NCBI GenBank assembly: GCA_947593515.1
Contig: CANQDQ010000003.1
Coordinates: forward strand, 86,497 to 150,496
Source of the DNA: an uncultured Bacteroidales bacterium
GTDB lineage: Bacteria > Bacteroidota > Bacteroidia > Bacteroidales > UBA11471
Length of the DNA stretch: 64,000 nucleotides
Direction: 5' to 3'
Within the stretch, counting starts at the first letter, position 1, and every line of letters begins with the position of its first letter. The position numbers were made by a program, and so were the translations under genes. The notes below the pieces were generated by a model. The model was not told the DNA's origin, did no database searches, and saw only the letters and a list, made by a program, of their open reading frames with translations. This document shows positions 23,212-32,389 of this stretch, one piece after another.

Positions 23212-25863
23212 TCAAAAGAGGGATTTTTGCCCGTTCTCGTCGACAAACGGCTCGTCGGGCGTGTCGGGTGCCGCCGGCTCCTCCGGCTCTTGCGGCTGCG
23301 GCTCCTCGCGGCGCAGCGGCTCCAATTCGGTAATCGCCTCGACAGCGTAGGTGGTGATGCGCTTGCCGCGCGCACGGAAACTCTTCATGCCGATGAAATC
23401 GGCTGCCTCGATGACCAACGGCTGGCGGAAAGCGTCGCCGCCGCCGAAGCGCACTTCGAGGCGCGGATATGCCTCGCGGCTGAGCAGGAGCAGGCGGTTG
23501 TCACCGTTCTCGCCGAGAAAATTCTGTTTCTTCTGCGACGCCTCGAAGCAAAAGCGTTTCAGGTAGGGATAGCCCTGCTCGGCATCGAAGAGGGCAGCCG
23601 TCCAGCAGCGGTCGGGGTCGAATTTTTCGAGCCGCAGGATATTGGTGTCGTAGTGGTTGCCGGCATCGAAAGAGGTGGTGTAAAAATTGCCGTCGTCGAG
23701 CACCACCAAGACGAGGTCGCCGTTGTGGAACTCGCCGAGATATTCGCCGCGCCCGTCGTAGTTGAGCCGGAACACGTCGTAGTCGAACCACACCTGCCTG
23801 CCGCCCAGCGTAGAACCGCCCTGCTCTTTCAGGCGTATCTTCTCTATCTCGTTGCGGGTCAATATATTGCCCATCGACTGGCGTCCCTTGATAGCGATGT
23901 CGCCGAAATTCTTTTCGATGAAAGTGGTCTTCTGGCGCAGCTTGGGTTTGAAAGTCGCCTTGATGACCTCGGCCTCGCCGTTGGCATTCGCCGTGAAATA
24001 GACGATTTTGGAGCCGTCGGCGCCCTGCGTGAGGTCGTACTCCTTGTCGCGCGTTATGCCCGTAACGGCAAAGCGTTTGATGTAATAGGGACCCGTCTTG
24101 CCGTGCCGATAGACCACGTTGTAAATGGTGCGGGTGTCGTTGCGCTTGAACACATCGATATGGAGAATGTTTTTCCCGACGAACATTTTTTCGCACACCT
24201 TCACCACCTTGTATTTTCCGGTGCGGTAGAAGATGATGATGTCGTCGATGTCGGAACAGTTGCAGACGAATTCGTCGCGTTTCAACCCCGTGCCCAAGAA
24301 ACCCTCCTCGCGGTTGATGTAGAGCTTCTCGTTCGCCTCGACGACCTTCGCCGCCTCGATGGAGTCGAAGCCGCGAATGACGGTGCGGCGGGGATAGGCG
24401 GCGCCGTACTTCTCTTTGAGGTGGGTGAACCAACGTATCGCGTAATCGACGATGTGCGCCAGATTGTTCTCGACCTCGTCGATGTCGGCCTTGATAGCGG
24501 CAATCTGGCGGTCGGTTTTGTCGGCGTTGAATTTGAGAATGCGCGCCATTTTTATCTCCATGAGGCGCAGTATGTCGTCGCGGGTGATTTCGCGGAGGAA
24601 AAGTTTTTTGAAGGGGTCGAGCCGGCGGTCGATATGCGCCACAGCCTCGTCCATCGAACGGCTGTTTTCAAACTCCTTGTCCTTGTAGATGCGCTCCTCG
24701 ATGAAGATTTTTTCGAGCGAAAGAAAATGCAGCGACTCACGCAGCTCGTCGCGCTGAATGGTCAGCTCGTCGTGCAGGAGGCGGACGGTGCGGTCGGTGT
24801 TGCGGCGCAGCACCTCGCTCACGGAGAGGAACAGGGGCTTGTTGTCGCAAATGACGCAGCAGCAGGGTGAAATGCTCACCTCGCAGTCGGTGAAAGCGTA
24901 AAGGGCGTCGATAGCCTTGTCGGACGAAGTGCCCGCCTGCAAGTGAATGAGTATCTCGGCCTGCGCGGCGGTGATGTCGTCGATTTTGCGGATTTTTATT
25001 TTTCCCTTGTCGTTGGCTTTCAGTATGGAATCGATGATAATGGGGGTCGTCTTGCCGTAAGGGATTTCGGTAATGACGAGGGTGCGCTGGTCGCGCTTCT
25101 CGATTTTGGCGCGCACCTTCACCGTGCCGCCGCGCTCGCCGTCGTTGTAGCGCGAAACGTCGATAAGCCCGCCCGTCTGGAAATCGGGGTAGAGCGTAAA
25201 CGGCTCGCCACGCAGGTAGGCAATGGAGGCATCGAGCAGCTCGTTGAAATTGTGCGGCAGTATTTTTACGGAAAGCCCCACGGCGATACCCTCGACGCCC
25301 TGCGCCAACAGCAGGGGAAATTTGACGGGAAGGGTTATCGGCTCCTGATTGCGCCCGTCGTAAGAGGGACGCCACTCGGTGATTTTCGGATTGTAAAGCG
25401 TCTCCAGCGCAAACTTGGTGAGGCGCGCCTCGATGTAGCGACCGGCAGCCGCACCAGCGCCGGTAAGTATGTTGCCCCAGTTGCCCTGACAGTCGATGAG
25501 CATCTCTTTCTGTCCCAGCTTCACGAGCGTCTCGTAAATGGAGGCGTCGCCGTGCGGGTGGAACTTCATCGTTTCGCCCACGATGCTCGCCACCTTGTTG
25601 TTGCGTCCGTCCTCCATACGGCGCATGACATGGAGCACCCGCCGCTGCACCGGCTTCAAGCCGTCTTCGATGTGGGGGACGGCGCGCTGCAAGATGACAT
25701 ACGAGGCGTAGTCGAGAAACCACCCCTGATACATTCCCGACAGCTGCAAGCGCGTATCGGCTTTGCCGCTCTCCGGAATTTTATAAGAAGAATGGCTCTC
25801 CGCCGGCTCCTGCTGTTCGGGAACTTCGTTTTCTGAAAATGGTTCTTTTTCTTCGTCGCTCAT
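23212..25863 (-). CDS. parC: DNA topoisomerase IV subunit A (ParC/GyrA family)
   Basis: 883 aa. The breakage-reunion domain begins SYVILQRAVPHIEDGLKPVQRRVLHVM, with HPHGDASIYETLV and the catalytic tyrosine Y143 in AGRYIEARLTKFA. The C-terminal region (about 500-830) has only loosely repeated blades, as in Bacteroidetes ParC and unlike GyrA with its GQG box. The acidic, Glu/Pro-rich N-terminal extension (about 25 aa) and C-terminal tail are unusual but fit this branch. It decatenates chromosomes with ParE, which is not in the window. Confidence 0.88.
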   Translation of the reverse strand: MSDEEKEPFSENEVPEQQEPAESHSSYKIPESGKADTRLQLSGMYQGWFLDYASYVILQRAVPHIEDGLKPVQRRVLHVMRRMEDGRNNKVASIVGETMKFHPHGDASIYETLVKLGQKEMLIDCQGNWGNILTGAGAAAGRYIEARLTKFALETLYNPKITEWRPSYDGRNQEPITLPVKFPLLLAQGVEGIAVGLSVKILPHNFNELLDASIAYLRGEPFTLYPDFQTGGLIDVSRYNDGERGGTVKVRAKIEKRDQRTLVITEIPYGKTTPIIIDSILKANDKGKIKIRKIDDITAAQAEILIHLQAGTSSDKAIDALYAFTDCEVSISPCCCVICDNKPLFLSVSEVLRRNTDRTVRLLHDELTIQRDELRESLHFLSLEKIFIEERIYKDKEFENSRSMDEAVAHIDRRLDPFKKLFLREITRDDILRLMEIKMARILKFNADKTDRQIAAIKADIDEVENNLAHIVDYAIRWFTHLKEKYGAAYPRRTVIRGFDSIEAAKVVEANEKLYINREEGFLGTGLKRDEFVCNCSDIDDIIIFYRTGKYKVVKVCEKMFVGKNILHIDVFKRNDTRTIYNVVYRHGKTGPYYIKRFAVTGITRDKEYDLTQGADGSKIVYFTANANGEAEVIKATFKPKLRQKTTFIEKNFGDIAIKGRQSMGNILTRNEIEKIRLKEQGGSTLGGRQVWFDYDVFRLNYDGRGEYLGEFHNGDLVLVVLDDGNFYTTSFDAGNHYDTNILRLEKFDPDRCWTAALFDAEQGYPYLKRFCFEASQKKQNFLGENGDNRLLLLSREAYPRLEVRFGGGDAFRQPLVIEAADFIGMKSFRARGKRITTYAVEAITELEPLRREEPQPQEPEEPAAPDTPDEPFVDENGQKSLF

Positions 25864-25929
25864 ATACCGTAAGGTCTGGAAATTACACGCTTTTTCATTT
25901 TTCTGTCGATAAAATCGACAAACCTACTG

Positions 25930-25937
25930 CAAAAATA
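25930..25937 (-). promoter_or_regulatory. Candidate -7 box of the parC operon
   Basis: TATTTTTG on the minus strand, 66 nt upstream of the parC ATG, within the 148-nt divergent gap to glyQS. No -33 element is clear. For glyQS only a degenerate TTACTTTG (25961-25968) is visible on plus. Confidence 0.4.
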
Positions 25938-26011
25938 CAAATTAAATCGGAAAAAATCATTTACTTTGCGGATTATTAGCAACGCAAGTGTTTCCAAACA
26001 AATAAAAAAGT

Positions 26012-27562
26012 ATGGCACAACAAGAAGAAGTTTTCAAAAAACTGATTTCACACTGTAAAGAATACGGATTCGTATTTCCGTCGAGCGAAATATACGACGG
26101 GTTGAGCGCCGTGTACGACTACGGTCAAATGGGCGTCGAACTGAAAAACAACATCAAAAAATACTGGTGGGACAGCATGGTGCTGCTGCACGAAAACATC
26201 GTGGGCATCGACTCGGCTATCTTCATGCACCCCACGATATGGAAAGCGTCGGGACACGTCGATGCCTTTAACGACCCCCTCATCGACAACCGCGACTCCA
26301 AGAAGCGCTACCGCGCCGACGTGCTTATCGAAGACCTGCTCGCCAAAATGGACGAGAAAATAGAAAAAGAGGTGGAGAAAGCTGCCAAACGCTTCGGCGA
26401 CAGCTTCGACGAAAAGCTGTTCCGCGAAACCAACCCGCGCGTGCAGGAACACGTCGCCAAACGGGATGAGCTGCACAACCGCTTCGTCAAAGCCATGAAC
26501 GACAACAACCTCGAAGAGCTGCGGCAGATTATCCTCGACTACGAAATCGTGTGCCCGCTCAGCGGTACGCGCAACTGGACGGAGGTGCGGCAGTTCAACC
26601 TGATGTTCTCGACCGAAATGGGCTCCACCGCCGACGGCTCGATGAAAGTCTATCTCCGCCCCGAAACGGCGCAAGGCATATTCGTCAATTACCTCAACGT
26701 GCAAAAGACCGGCCGCATGCGCATACCTTTCGGCATCGCCCAGATAGGAAAGGCATTCCGCAACGAAATCGTGGCACGGCAATTCATTTTCCGCATGCGG
26801 GAGTTCGAGCAAATGGAGATGCAATTCTTCGTGCGTCCGGGCGAGGAGCTCAAATGGTTCGCCAAATGGAAAGAGACCCGTCTGAAATGGCACAAGGCGC
26901 TAGGGCTCGGCGACAACAAATACCGCTTCCACGACCACGACAAACTGGCGCACTACGCCAACGCCGCCACCGACATCGAATTTGAAATGCCGTTCGGATT
27001 CAAAGAGGTCGAGGGCATTCACTCGCGCACCAACTTCGACCTGTCGAGCCACGAAAAATATTCCGGCAAGAAATTGCAGTATTTCGATCCGGAACTGAAC
27101 GAATCGTACGTGCCCTACGTTATCGAAACGTCGATAGGCGTAGACCGTATGTTCCTGAGCGTCATGGCAGCCTCGTACTGCGAAGAAGAGCTCGAAGGCG
27201 GCGACACGCGGGTCGTTCTGCGGCTGCCGGCTGCACTGGCTCCGGTGAAGCTCGCCGTGCTGCCGTTAGTACGGAAAGACGGACTGGCAGAAAAGGCGCG
27301 CGAAATCGTCGATGCGCTGCGATTCGACTTCAAATGCCAGTACGACGAAAAAGACTCCATCGGCAAGCGGTACCGCCGCCAAGATGCCATCGGCACGCCG
27401 TTCTGCGTAACGGTCGACCACGACACGCTGGTCGATAACTGCGTAACGATACGCTTCCGCGACACGATGGAACAGAAACGCGTTCCTATCAACGAACTGG
27501 CACACATCATCGGCGAACAGGTTTCCATAAAATCCCTGTTGCAAAAAATAGCAAACGACTAA
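26012..27562 (+). CDS. glyQS: Glycine--tRNA ligase, single-chain dimeric type
   Basis: 516 aa class II synthetase of the alpha2 type found in Bacteroidetes and Firmicutes. The N-terminal GFVFPSSEIYDGLSAVYDYGQMG, motif-2 region FRNEIVARQFIFRMREFEQMEMQFF, and the C-terminal anticodon-binding domain (about 400-515, APVKLAVLPLVRK) are all present. Length is slightly over the 460-510 typical range. It is followed 11 nt later by lemA, so the two are probably cotranscribed. Confidence 0.96.
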   Translation: MAQQEEVFKKLISHCKEYGFVFPSSEIYDGLSAVYDYGQMGVELKNNIKKYWWDSMVLLHENIVGIDSAIFMHPTIWKASGHVDAFNDPLIDNRDSKKRYRADVLIEDLLAKMDEKIEKEVEKAAKRFGDSFDEKLFRETNPRVQEHVAKRDELHNRFVKAMNDNNLEELRQIILDYEIVCPLSGTRNWTEVRQFNLMFSTEMGSTADGSMKVYLRPETAQGIFVNYLNVQKTGRMRIPFGIAQIGKAFRNEIVARQFIFRMREFEQMEMQFFVRPGEELKWFAKWKETRLKWHKALGLGDNKYRFHDHDKLAHYANAATDIEFEMPFGFKEVEGIHSRTNFDLSSHEKYSGKKLQYFDPELNESYVPYVIETSIGVDRMFLSVMAASYCEEELEGGDTRVVLRLPAALAPVKLAVLPLVRKDGLAEKAREIVDALRFDFKCQYDEKDSIGKRYRRQDAIGTPFCVTVDHDTLVDNCVTIRFRDTMEQKRVPINELAHIIGEQVSIKSLLQKIAND

Positions 27563-27573
27563 TCGCGCGCATC

Positions 27574-28164
27574 ATGAAAAAAAGTTATATCATCATCGGA
27601 GCCGTCGTGCTTGTCATCGTCCTGCTGGTAATGGCAGGCATGGGTACGTACAACAACATGGTCGCCGCCGACGAATCGGTGGCTACGGAATGGGCAAAGG
27701 TAGAAGCGCAATACCAGCGGCGCAACGACCTGATACCGAATCTCGTATCGACCGTAAAAGGGTATGCAGCCCATGAGCAGGAAACGCTCGACGCCGTTGT
27801 CGAGGCGCGTGCCAAAGCGACGCAAATCACCCTCTCCGCCGACGACCTGACCGAGAAAAATTTGGCGGCTTTCCAATCGGCGCAAAGCGAACTGTCGAGC
27901 GCCCTGTCGCGCCTGCTGGCAGTATCGGAAAACTATCCCGACCTGAAAGCCAACCAAAACTTTCTCGAATTGCAGGCGCAGCTCGAAGGCACCGAAAACC
28001 GCATTGCCGTAGCCCGCACCCGCTACACCGAAGCCGTGCGGCAATACAATGTGATGATTCGCCGCTTCCCCGCTTCGATTATCGCTTCGTGGGGCGGTTT
28101 CGAGTCGAAGCCCCAGTTTGCAGCAACAGCAGGCGCCGAGAATGCTCCTGTCGTCGAATTTTAA
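27574..28164 (+). CDS. lemA: LemA family protein
   Basis: 196 aa with an N-terminal membrane anchor (about 5-25) and a long helical domain outside. The family hallmark YNNMVAADESVATEWAKVEAQYQRRNDLIPNLVSTVKGYA is complete, as is the C-terminal YNVMIRRFPASIIA. LemA proteins are membrane proteins of unsettled function often next to TPM-domain or Htp-type proteins; here neither is adjacent. It sits between glyQS (11 nt) and an FKBP lipoprotein (10 nt). Confidence 0.94.
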   Translation: MKKSYIIIGAVVLVIVLLVMAGMGTYNNMVAADESVATEWAKVEAQYQRRNDLIPNLVSTVKGYAAHEQETLDAVVEARAKATQITLSADDLTEKNLAAFQSAQSELSSALSRLLAVSENYPDLKANQNFLELQAQLEGTENRIAVARTRYTEAVRQYNVMIRRFPASIIASWGGFESKPQFAATAGAENAPVVEF

Positions 28165-28174
28165 CCGCTCCGCC

Positions 28175-28711
28175 ATGAAAAGGTCAAGAAGCTGTTTCTT
28201 TCCGTTCCTGTTCGTATTTTTTCTTTGCGGAATGTTTGCCTGCAAAAATGATACAGAAGATACGGTAACCAAATACTTGAAGTGGAACAAGCAAAACATG
28301 GAGTACTTCGAGAATGCCAAGACACTCACCGACGAGAACGGGAATCTGTATTATGAAGAAGTGTGCCCGAACTGGGACACAACAAGTTGCGTCCTGATGC
28401 ACCGTTACACGTATGGTGAAAGTACGGAAACTCCTTACTACACAAGTTCTATTAAAGTGTGTTATCGAGGCGAACTGATAGACGGAACAGGGTTCGATTC
28501 CACGCACGTAAGTCCCGCCAACCCCATGACGGCAAAACTTTCTTCGCTGGTCGACGGGTGGGCTGCTGCATTGGAAAAGATGCACCCGGGTGATTCCTGC
28601 CGTGTAGTCATACCTCAAAACTTAGGCTACGGCTCGATTTCGCGCGGAGTCATAAAGCCTTATTCAACCTTGATATTCGATATTAAACTATTGGAAATCA
28701 CACGTCAATAA
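28175..28711 (+). CDS. FKBP-type peptidyl-prolyl isomerase, lipoprotein
   Basis: 178 aa from ATG 28175. The lipobox is MFAC (C23), followed by an FKBP domain: VCYRGELIDGTGFDST, GWAAALEKMHPGDSCRVVIPQNLGYG and LIFDIKLLEI. It is probably a periplasmic or outer-membrane-anchored folding catalyst. The domain is short, with a compressed region between the AALEKM and LGYG motifs. It is cotranscribed with lemA and a GSCFA gene. Confidence 0.88.
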   Translation: MKRSRSCFFPFLFVFFLCGMFACKNDTEDTVTKYLKWNKQNMEYFENAKTLTDENGNLYYEEVCPNWDTTSCVLMHRYTYGESTETPYYTSSIKVCYRGELIDGTGFDSTHVSPANPMTAKLSSLVDGWAAALEKMHPGDSCRVVIPQNLGYGSISRGVIKPYSTLIFDIKLLEITRQ

Positions 28712-28719
28712 TCGTGAGT

Positions 28720-29736
28720 ATGAATTTGCTCACACCTGTACATATTGCTCCTTCCGAAGAAAAAATAACCCGACATCATCGTTTGATGCTGTTGGGTTCT
28801 TGTTTTGCTGAAAATATCGGCGACAAACTTGAAAAATTCCGTTTCTCGGTCGACATCAATCCGTTCGGCACGCTTTATAATCCGGGCTCCATAGCTGCCG
28901 CCCTGTCGCAGCTGCTCGACAACAAGCCGTTTACCCGAAACGACATTTTCAAAGAGGGGAATCTCTGGCACAGTTTCCTGCACCACTCGCGATTCTCCCA
29001 CCCCGATGCCGACACCTGCCTGCAACACATCAATGCCCGTTTCTCGGCAGCCGCCGAATCGCTGCGAAAAACCGACCTGCTCATACTTACATGGGGAACG
29101 GCATGGGTGTATATCGAAAACGAAAGCGGCAAAATCGTCGCCAACTGCCACAAGCTGCCCGCCTCCCGATTTACCCGCCGGCGGCTCTCCGTCGAAGAAA
29201 TGCTGCAAGAGTGGACGCCGCTGCTGTCGCGCCTTTTCGCCATCAATCCCGACATCAAACTCCTGCTTACCGTCAGCCCCATACGCCACCTCAAAGACGG
29301 CGCACACGGCAACCGGCTCAGCAAGGCGGCGCTGCTGCTTTTCTGCGACGAACTGATGCAACGCTACCCCGACCGCTGCCACTACTTCCCCGCCTACGAA
29401 ATCGTGCTGGACGAATTGCGGGACTACCGCTTCTACGACACCGATATGGTACACCCTTCGGCGCAGGCAATCGAGTACGTATGGGAGCGCTTCTCCGAAA
29501 CGTTCTTCGACAAAGAAACCATTGCCCTCCATCGGGAATGGGAAGCCCTGTCGCGGGCATCGCAGCACCGCCCGCTCACGCCCGACAAGGAGGCTTACCG
29601 CCGCTTTGTCGAGCAACATATTCTCCGACTCGAAGAGTTTCACAAAAAATACCCCGACTTTTCCGTCGTCGAAGAATTGGCGACGGCACGTCGAATCATA
29701 GAAAAATCAGATTCCGATGAAATATCTTATAAGTGA
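28720..29736 (+). CDS. GSCFA domain protein (SGNH-like fold)
   Basis: 338 aa from ATG 28720 (GTG 28714 is an alternative). The family-defining GSCFAENIGDKLEKF lies near residues 26-40, followed by INPFGTLYNP, LILTWGTAWVY and the distal DTDMVHPS motif carrying a putative catalytic Asp-x-x-His. The family belongs to the SGNH/GDSL hydrolase clan; substrates are not established. Its 3' end overlaps the murF-alr start by 20 nt, indicating translational coupling and possibly a cell-wall-linked role. Confidence 0.88.
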   Translation: MNLLTPVHIAPSEEKITRHHRLMLLGSCFAENIGDKLEKFRFSVDINPFGTLYNPGSIAAALSQLLDNKPFTRNDIFKEGNLWHSFLHHSRFSHPDADTCLQHINARFSAAAESLRKTDLLILTWGTAWVYIENESGKIVANCHKLPASRFTRRRLSVEEMLQEWTPLLSRLFAINPDIKLLLTVSPIRHLKDGAHGNRLSKAALLLFCDELMQRYPDRCHYFPAYEIVLDELRDYRFYDTDMVHPSAQAIEYVWERFSETFFDKETIALHREWEALSRASQHRPLTPDKEAYRRFVEQHILRLEEFHKKYPDFSVVEELATARRIIEKSDSDEISYK

Positions 29737-32179
29737 TATAGCCCGCATCATCGAAGCGGAACAACAGGAGTGACACAACGCTGAGATTTCCTGTCTGCTC
29801 ACCGACAGCCGCTCGCTGTCGTTTCCGGAAGAAACGCTCTTTTTCGCCTTAGTTACCGCACGGAACGACGGACACCGATACATTCCCGACCTCTACCGTA
29901 AAGGGGTGCGCCATTTCGTCGTAAGCCGCCGCCCCGAAAACGGGACGATGGACGATGCCAACTTCCTGCTCGTGCCCGACACGCTGAAAGCCTTACAGTC
30001 GTTGGCGGCAGCACACCGCCGGCACTTCGACATACCCGTCGTGGGCATCACGGGAAGCAACGGGAAAACCATTGTGAAAGAGTGGCTTTACCAACTCTTG
30101 TGCGACGACTACGCGATAACGCGGTCGCCGCGCAGTTACAATTCGCAGATAGGCGTACCGCTGTCGGTATGGGAAATCAGCGACCGCACCGAGCTGGCAA
30201 TCATCGAAGCCGGCATATCGCAGCGAGGCGAAATGTCGAAACTCCAACCCGTCGTACTGCCGACAATCGGCATTCTTACCTGCATAGGCAGCGCACACCA
30301 AGAGGGCTTCTCCTCGCTGAGCGAGAAATGCGAAGAAAAATTGCAGCTTTTCCGGCAGGCGGAAATCATCGTCTGCGAACAAAACGAACTCGTATCGGAA
30401 ACGTTGGGAAAACTCGGATTGAGCGACCGTGCTTTCATGTGGTCGCGGTGCGATGAAAATGCGAAACTCTACATCGCGGCAACGGAGCGCGGCGACGCAT
30501 CGACCCGCATCGCCTACCGCTACCTGCAATCGGAAAATTCGTTTTCGATACCCTTTACCGAAGAAAGCGCCGTACAAGACGCCATACACTGCCTCGCCGT
30601 GATGCTCCGGCTCGGCATCGCTCCCGAAACAATAGCCGCCCGCATGAGCCGGCTCGAACCCATCGCCATGCGCATGGAAGTGAAAGAGGGCATAAACGGC
30701 TGCCTGCTCATAAACGACAGCTACAACTCCGACATCAATTCGCTCGACATCGCCCTCGACTTTCAGGCGCGCCGCTCGGCTCCGCACGCCATGAAACGCA
30801 CGGTGATACTCTCGGACATCTTGCAATCGGGCGTCCCCGCCGGCGAACTCTACCGCCACGTCGCTTCCCTGCTCCGCAACAAAGGGGTGGAACGCTTGGT
30901 GGGCATCGGTCGGGAAATAAAAAGCCATGCCGACTGCTTCGACCTCGAAAAAGAGTTTTACGAAACGACCGAAGAATTTTTGCGCACAGGGCGCATCGGC
31001 TCGTTCATCAAAGAATCCGTATTAATAAAAGGCGCGCGCCGTTTCCGCTTCGAACTCCTGTCGGAAGCGTTGGAACTGAAACGCCACGAAACGATACTCG
31101 AAGTCGACCTCGACGCCATCGTACACAACTACAATTTCTACAAAAACAAACTGAAACCGACGACCCGCATGATTTGCATGGTCAAGGCCTTCGGCTACGG
31201 CGCCGGCTCCTATGAGCTGGCGAAAACCCTGCAAGATCATGGGTGCGACTATCTGGCAGTGGCGGTGGCAGACGAAGGCGCCGAATTGCGGGAACAGGGT
31301 ATTACGATGCCTATTATCGTGATGAATCCCGAAATGTCGACTTTCCGCACGCTGTTCGGCTACCGGCTCGAACCGGAGGTATATAGCTTCCGGCTGTTCG
31401 ATGCACTTGCGACCGAAGCCCGCCGGCAAGGCATATCGCACTACCCCGTACACATCAAAATCGACACGGGTATGCACCGGCTCGGCTTTCAGGAGAAAGA
31501 TATGCCGCAGCTCGCCGCCTGCCTCCGGTCGCAGGAAGAATTGACGGCACGGTCGGTATTCTCGCATTTCGCCGGAAGCGACGATGCCTGCTTCGACGAC
31601 TATACCCGCCGACAGCTCGACATCTTCGCCCGCTGCTCCGCCGCCGTACAGGAGGCATCGGCATATCCCGTCATGCGCCATATCCTCAATACGGCAGGCA
31701 TACTCCGCTTCACCGACTATCAATACGACGCCGTGCGGTTGGGCATCGGGTTGTACGGCGTGTCGCCCTGCGGCGACAACACGGGACTGCAATGCGTCAG
31801 CACCTTGAAAACGACCATACTGCAAATACGGGAACTGGCTGCCGGCGAAACCGTCGGATACAGCCGGCGCGGCGTACTGAAACGCCCCTCCCGCATCGCG
31901 GCGATTCCTATCGGATATGCCGACGGCTACGACCGCCACTTGGGCAACGGACACGGCTGCGTGGTCGTGAACGGGAAACGCGCCCCTATCGTGGGCAACA
32001 TCTGCATGGACGTAACCCTCATCGACGTTACCGACATCGACTGCAAAGAGGGCGACAGCGTGGAACTATTCGGCAAGCAGCTGCCGGTGGAGGAACTCGC
32101 CGAATTGCTCGGCACGATACCCTACGAAATACTCACTTCCGTATCGTCGCGCGTGAAACGCATCTATTACCGAGAATAA
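29717..32179 (+). CDS. murF-alr: MurF-Alr fusion (D-Ala-D-Ala-adding ligase / alanine racemase) with an in-frame TGA at codon 19
   Basis: The N-terminal half is MurF, which adds D-Ala-D-Ala to UDP-MurNAc-tripeptide: P-loop GITGSNGKT (110-118), IEAGISQRGEM and LLINDSYNSD. The C-terminal half is alanine racemase with PLP lysine K490 in MVKAFGYG and catalytic Y715 in VGYSRRG. The true ATG is at 29717 (MKYLISDIARIIEAEQQE), overlapping the GSCFA gene by 20 nt. Codon 19 (29771-29773) is TGA, after which conserved sequence resumes in the same frame with LLTDSRSLSFPEETLFFALVT. The next in-frame start-like codon is GTG 29906, which would remove the uridine-binding start of MurF. It is either a base error, a true nonsense change, or readthrough/reinitiation. 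Confidence 0.9.
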
Positions 32180-32208
32180 AACCGGAAGCGGCAAATTTGA
32201 CATTTTTG

Positions 32209-32239
32209 TTGGCAGATTCGCAAACTTCTTATACCTTTG
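32209..32239 (+). promoter_or_regulatory. Promoter of tRNA-Leu
   Basis: TTG (32209-32211), 20 nt, TACCTTTG (32232-32239), 13 nt before the tRNA. The same TACCTTTG box precedes the tRNA-Val and tRNA-fMet genes. Confidence 0.75.
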
Positions 32240-32252
32240 TCCCACATTTCAT

Positions 32253-32334
32253 GCGGATATGGCGTAATTGGTAGCCGCGCCAGACTTAGGATCTGGTGAC
32301 GAAAGTCGTGTAGGTTCGAGTCCTATTATCCGCA
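32253..32334 (+). tRNA. tRNA-Leu (anticodon TAG)
   Basis: Acceptor GCGGATA/TATCCGC, anticodon loop CTTAGGA on stem CCAGA/TCTGG, a variable arm GTGACGAAAGTCGT that is long as in class II tRNAs, and T-loop TTCGAGT. CCA is not encoded. Confidence 0.95.
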
Positions 32335-32336
32335 CA

Positions 32337-32368
32337 AAAAAAAGCCCCGCTGTCGGCGGGGCTTTTTA
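32337..32368. terminator. Terminator of tRNA-Leu / M6 protease operon
   Basis: Stem AAAAGCCCCGC/GCGGGGCTTTT with loop TGTCG, A-run before and T-run after, so it can act both ways between convergent genes. Nearly identical to the terminator at 46114-46142. Confidence 0.88.
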
Positions 32369-32389
32369 TCTTTTAAGGAAATCTCTCAT

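Noticed and set aside
29717..32179. Genome-wide reassignment of TGA as a sense codon to explain the murF-alr stop
   Set aside because: Many genes here end naturally in TGA, for example parC and the tandem ATPase, with normal family lengths.
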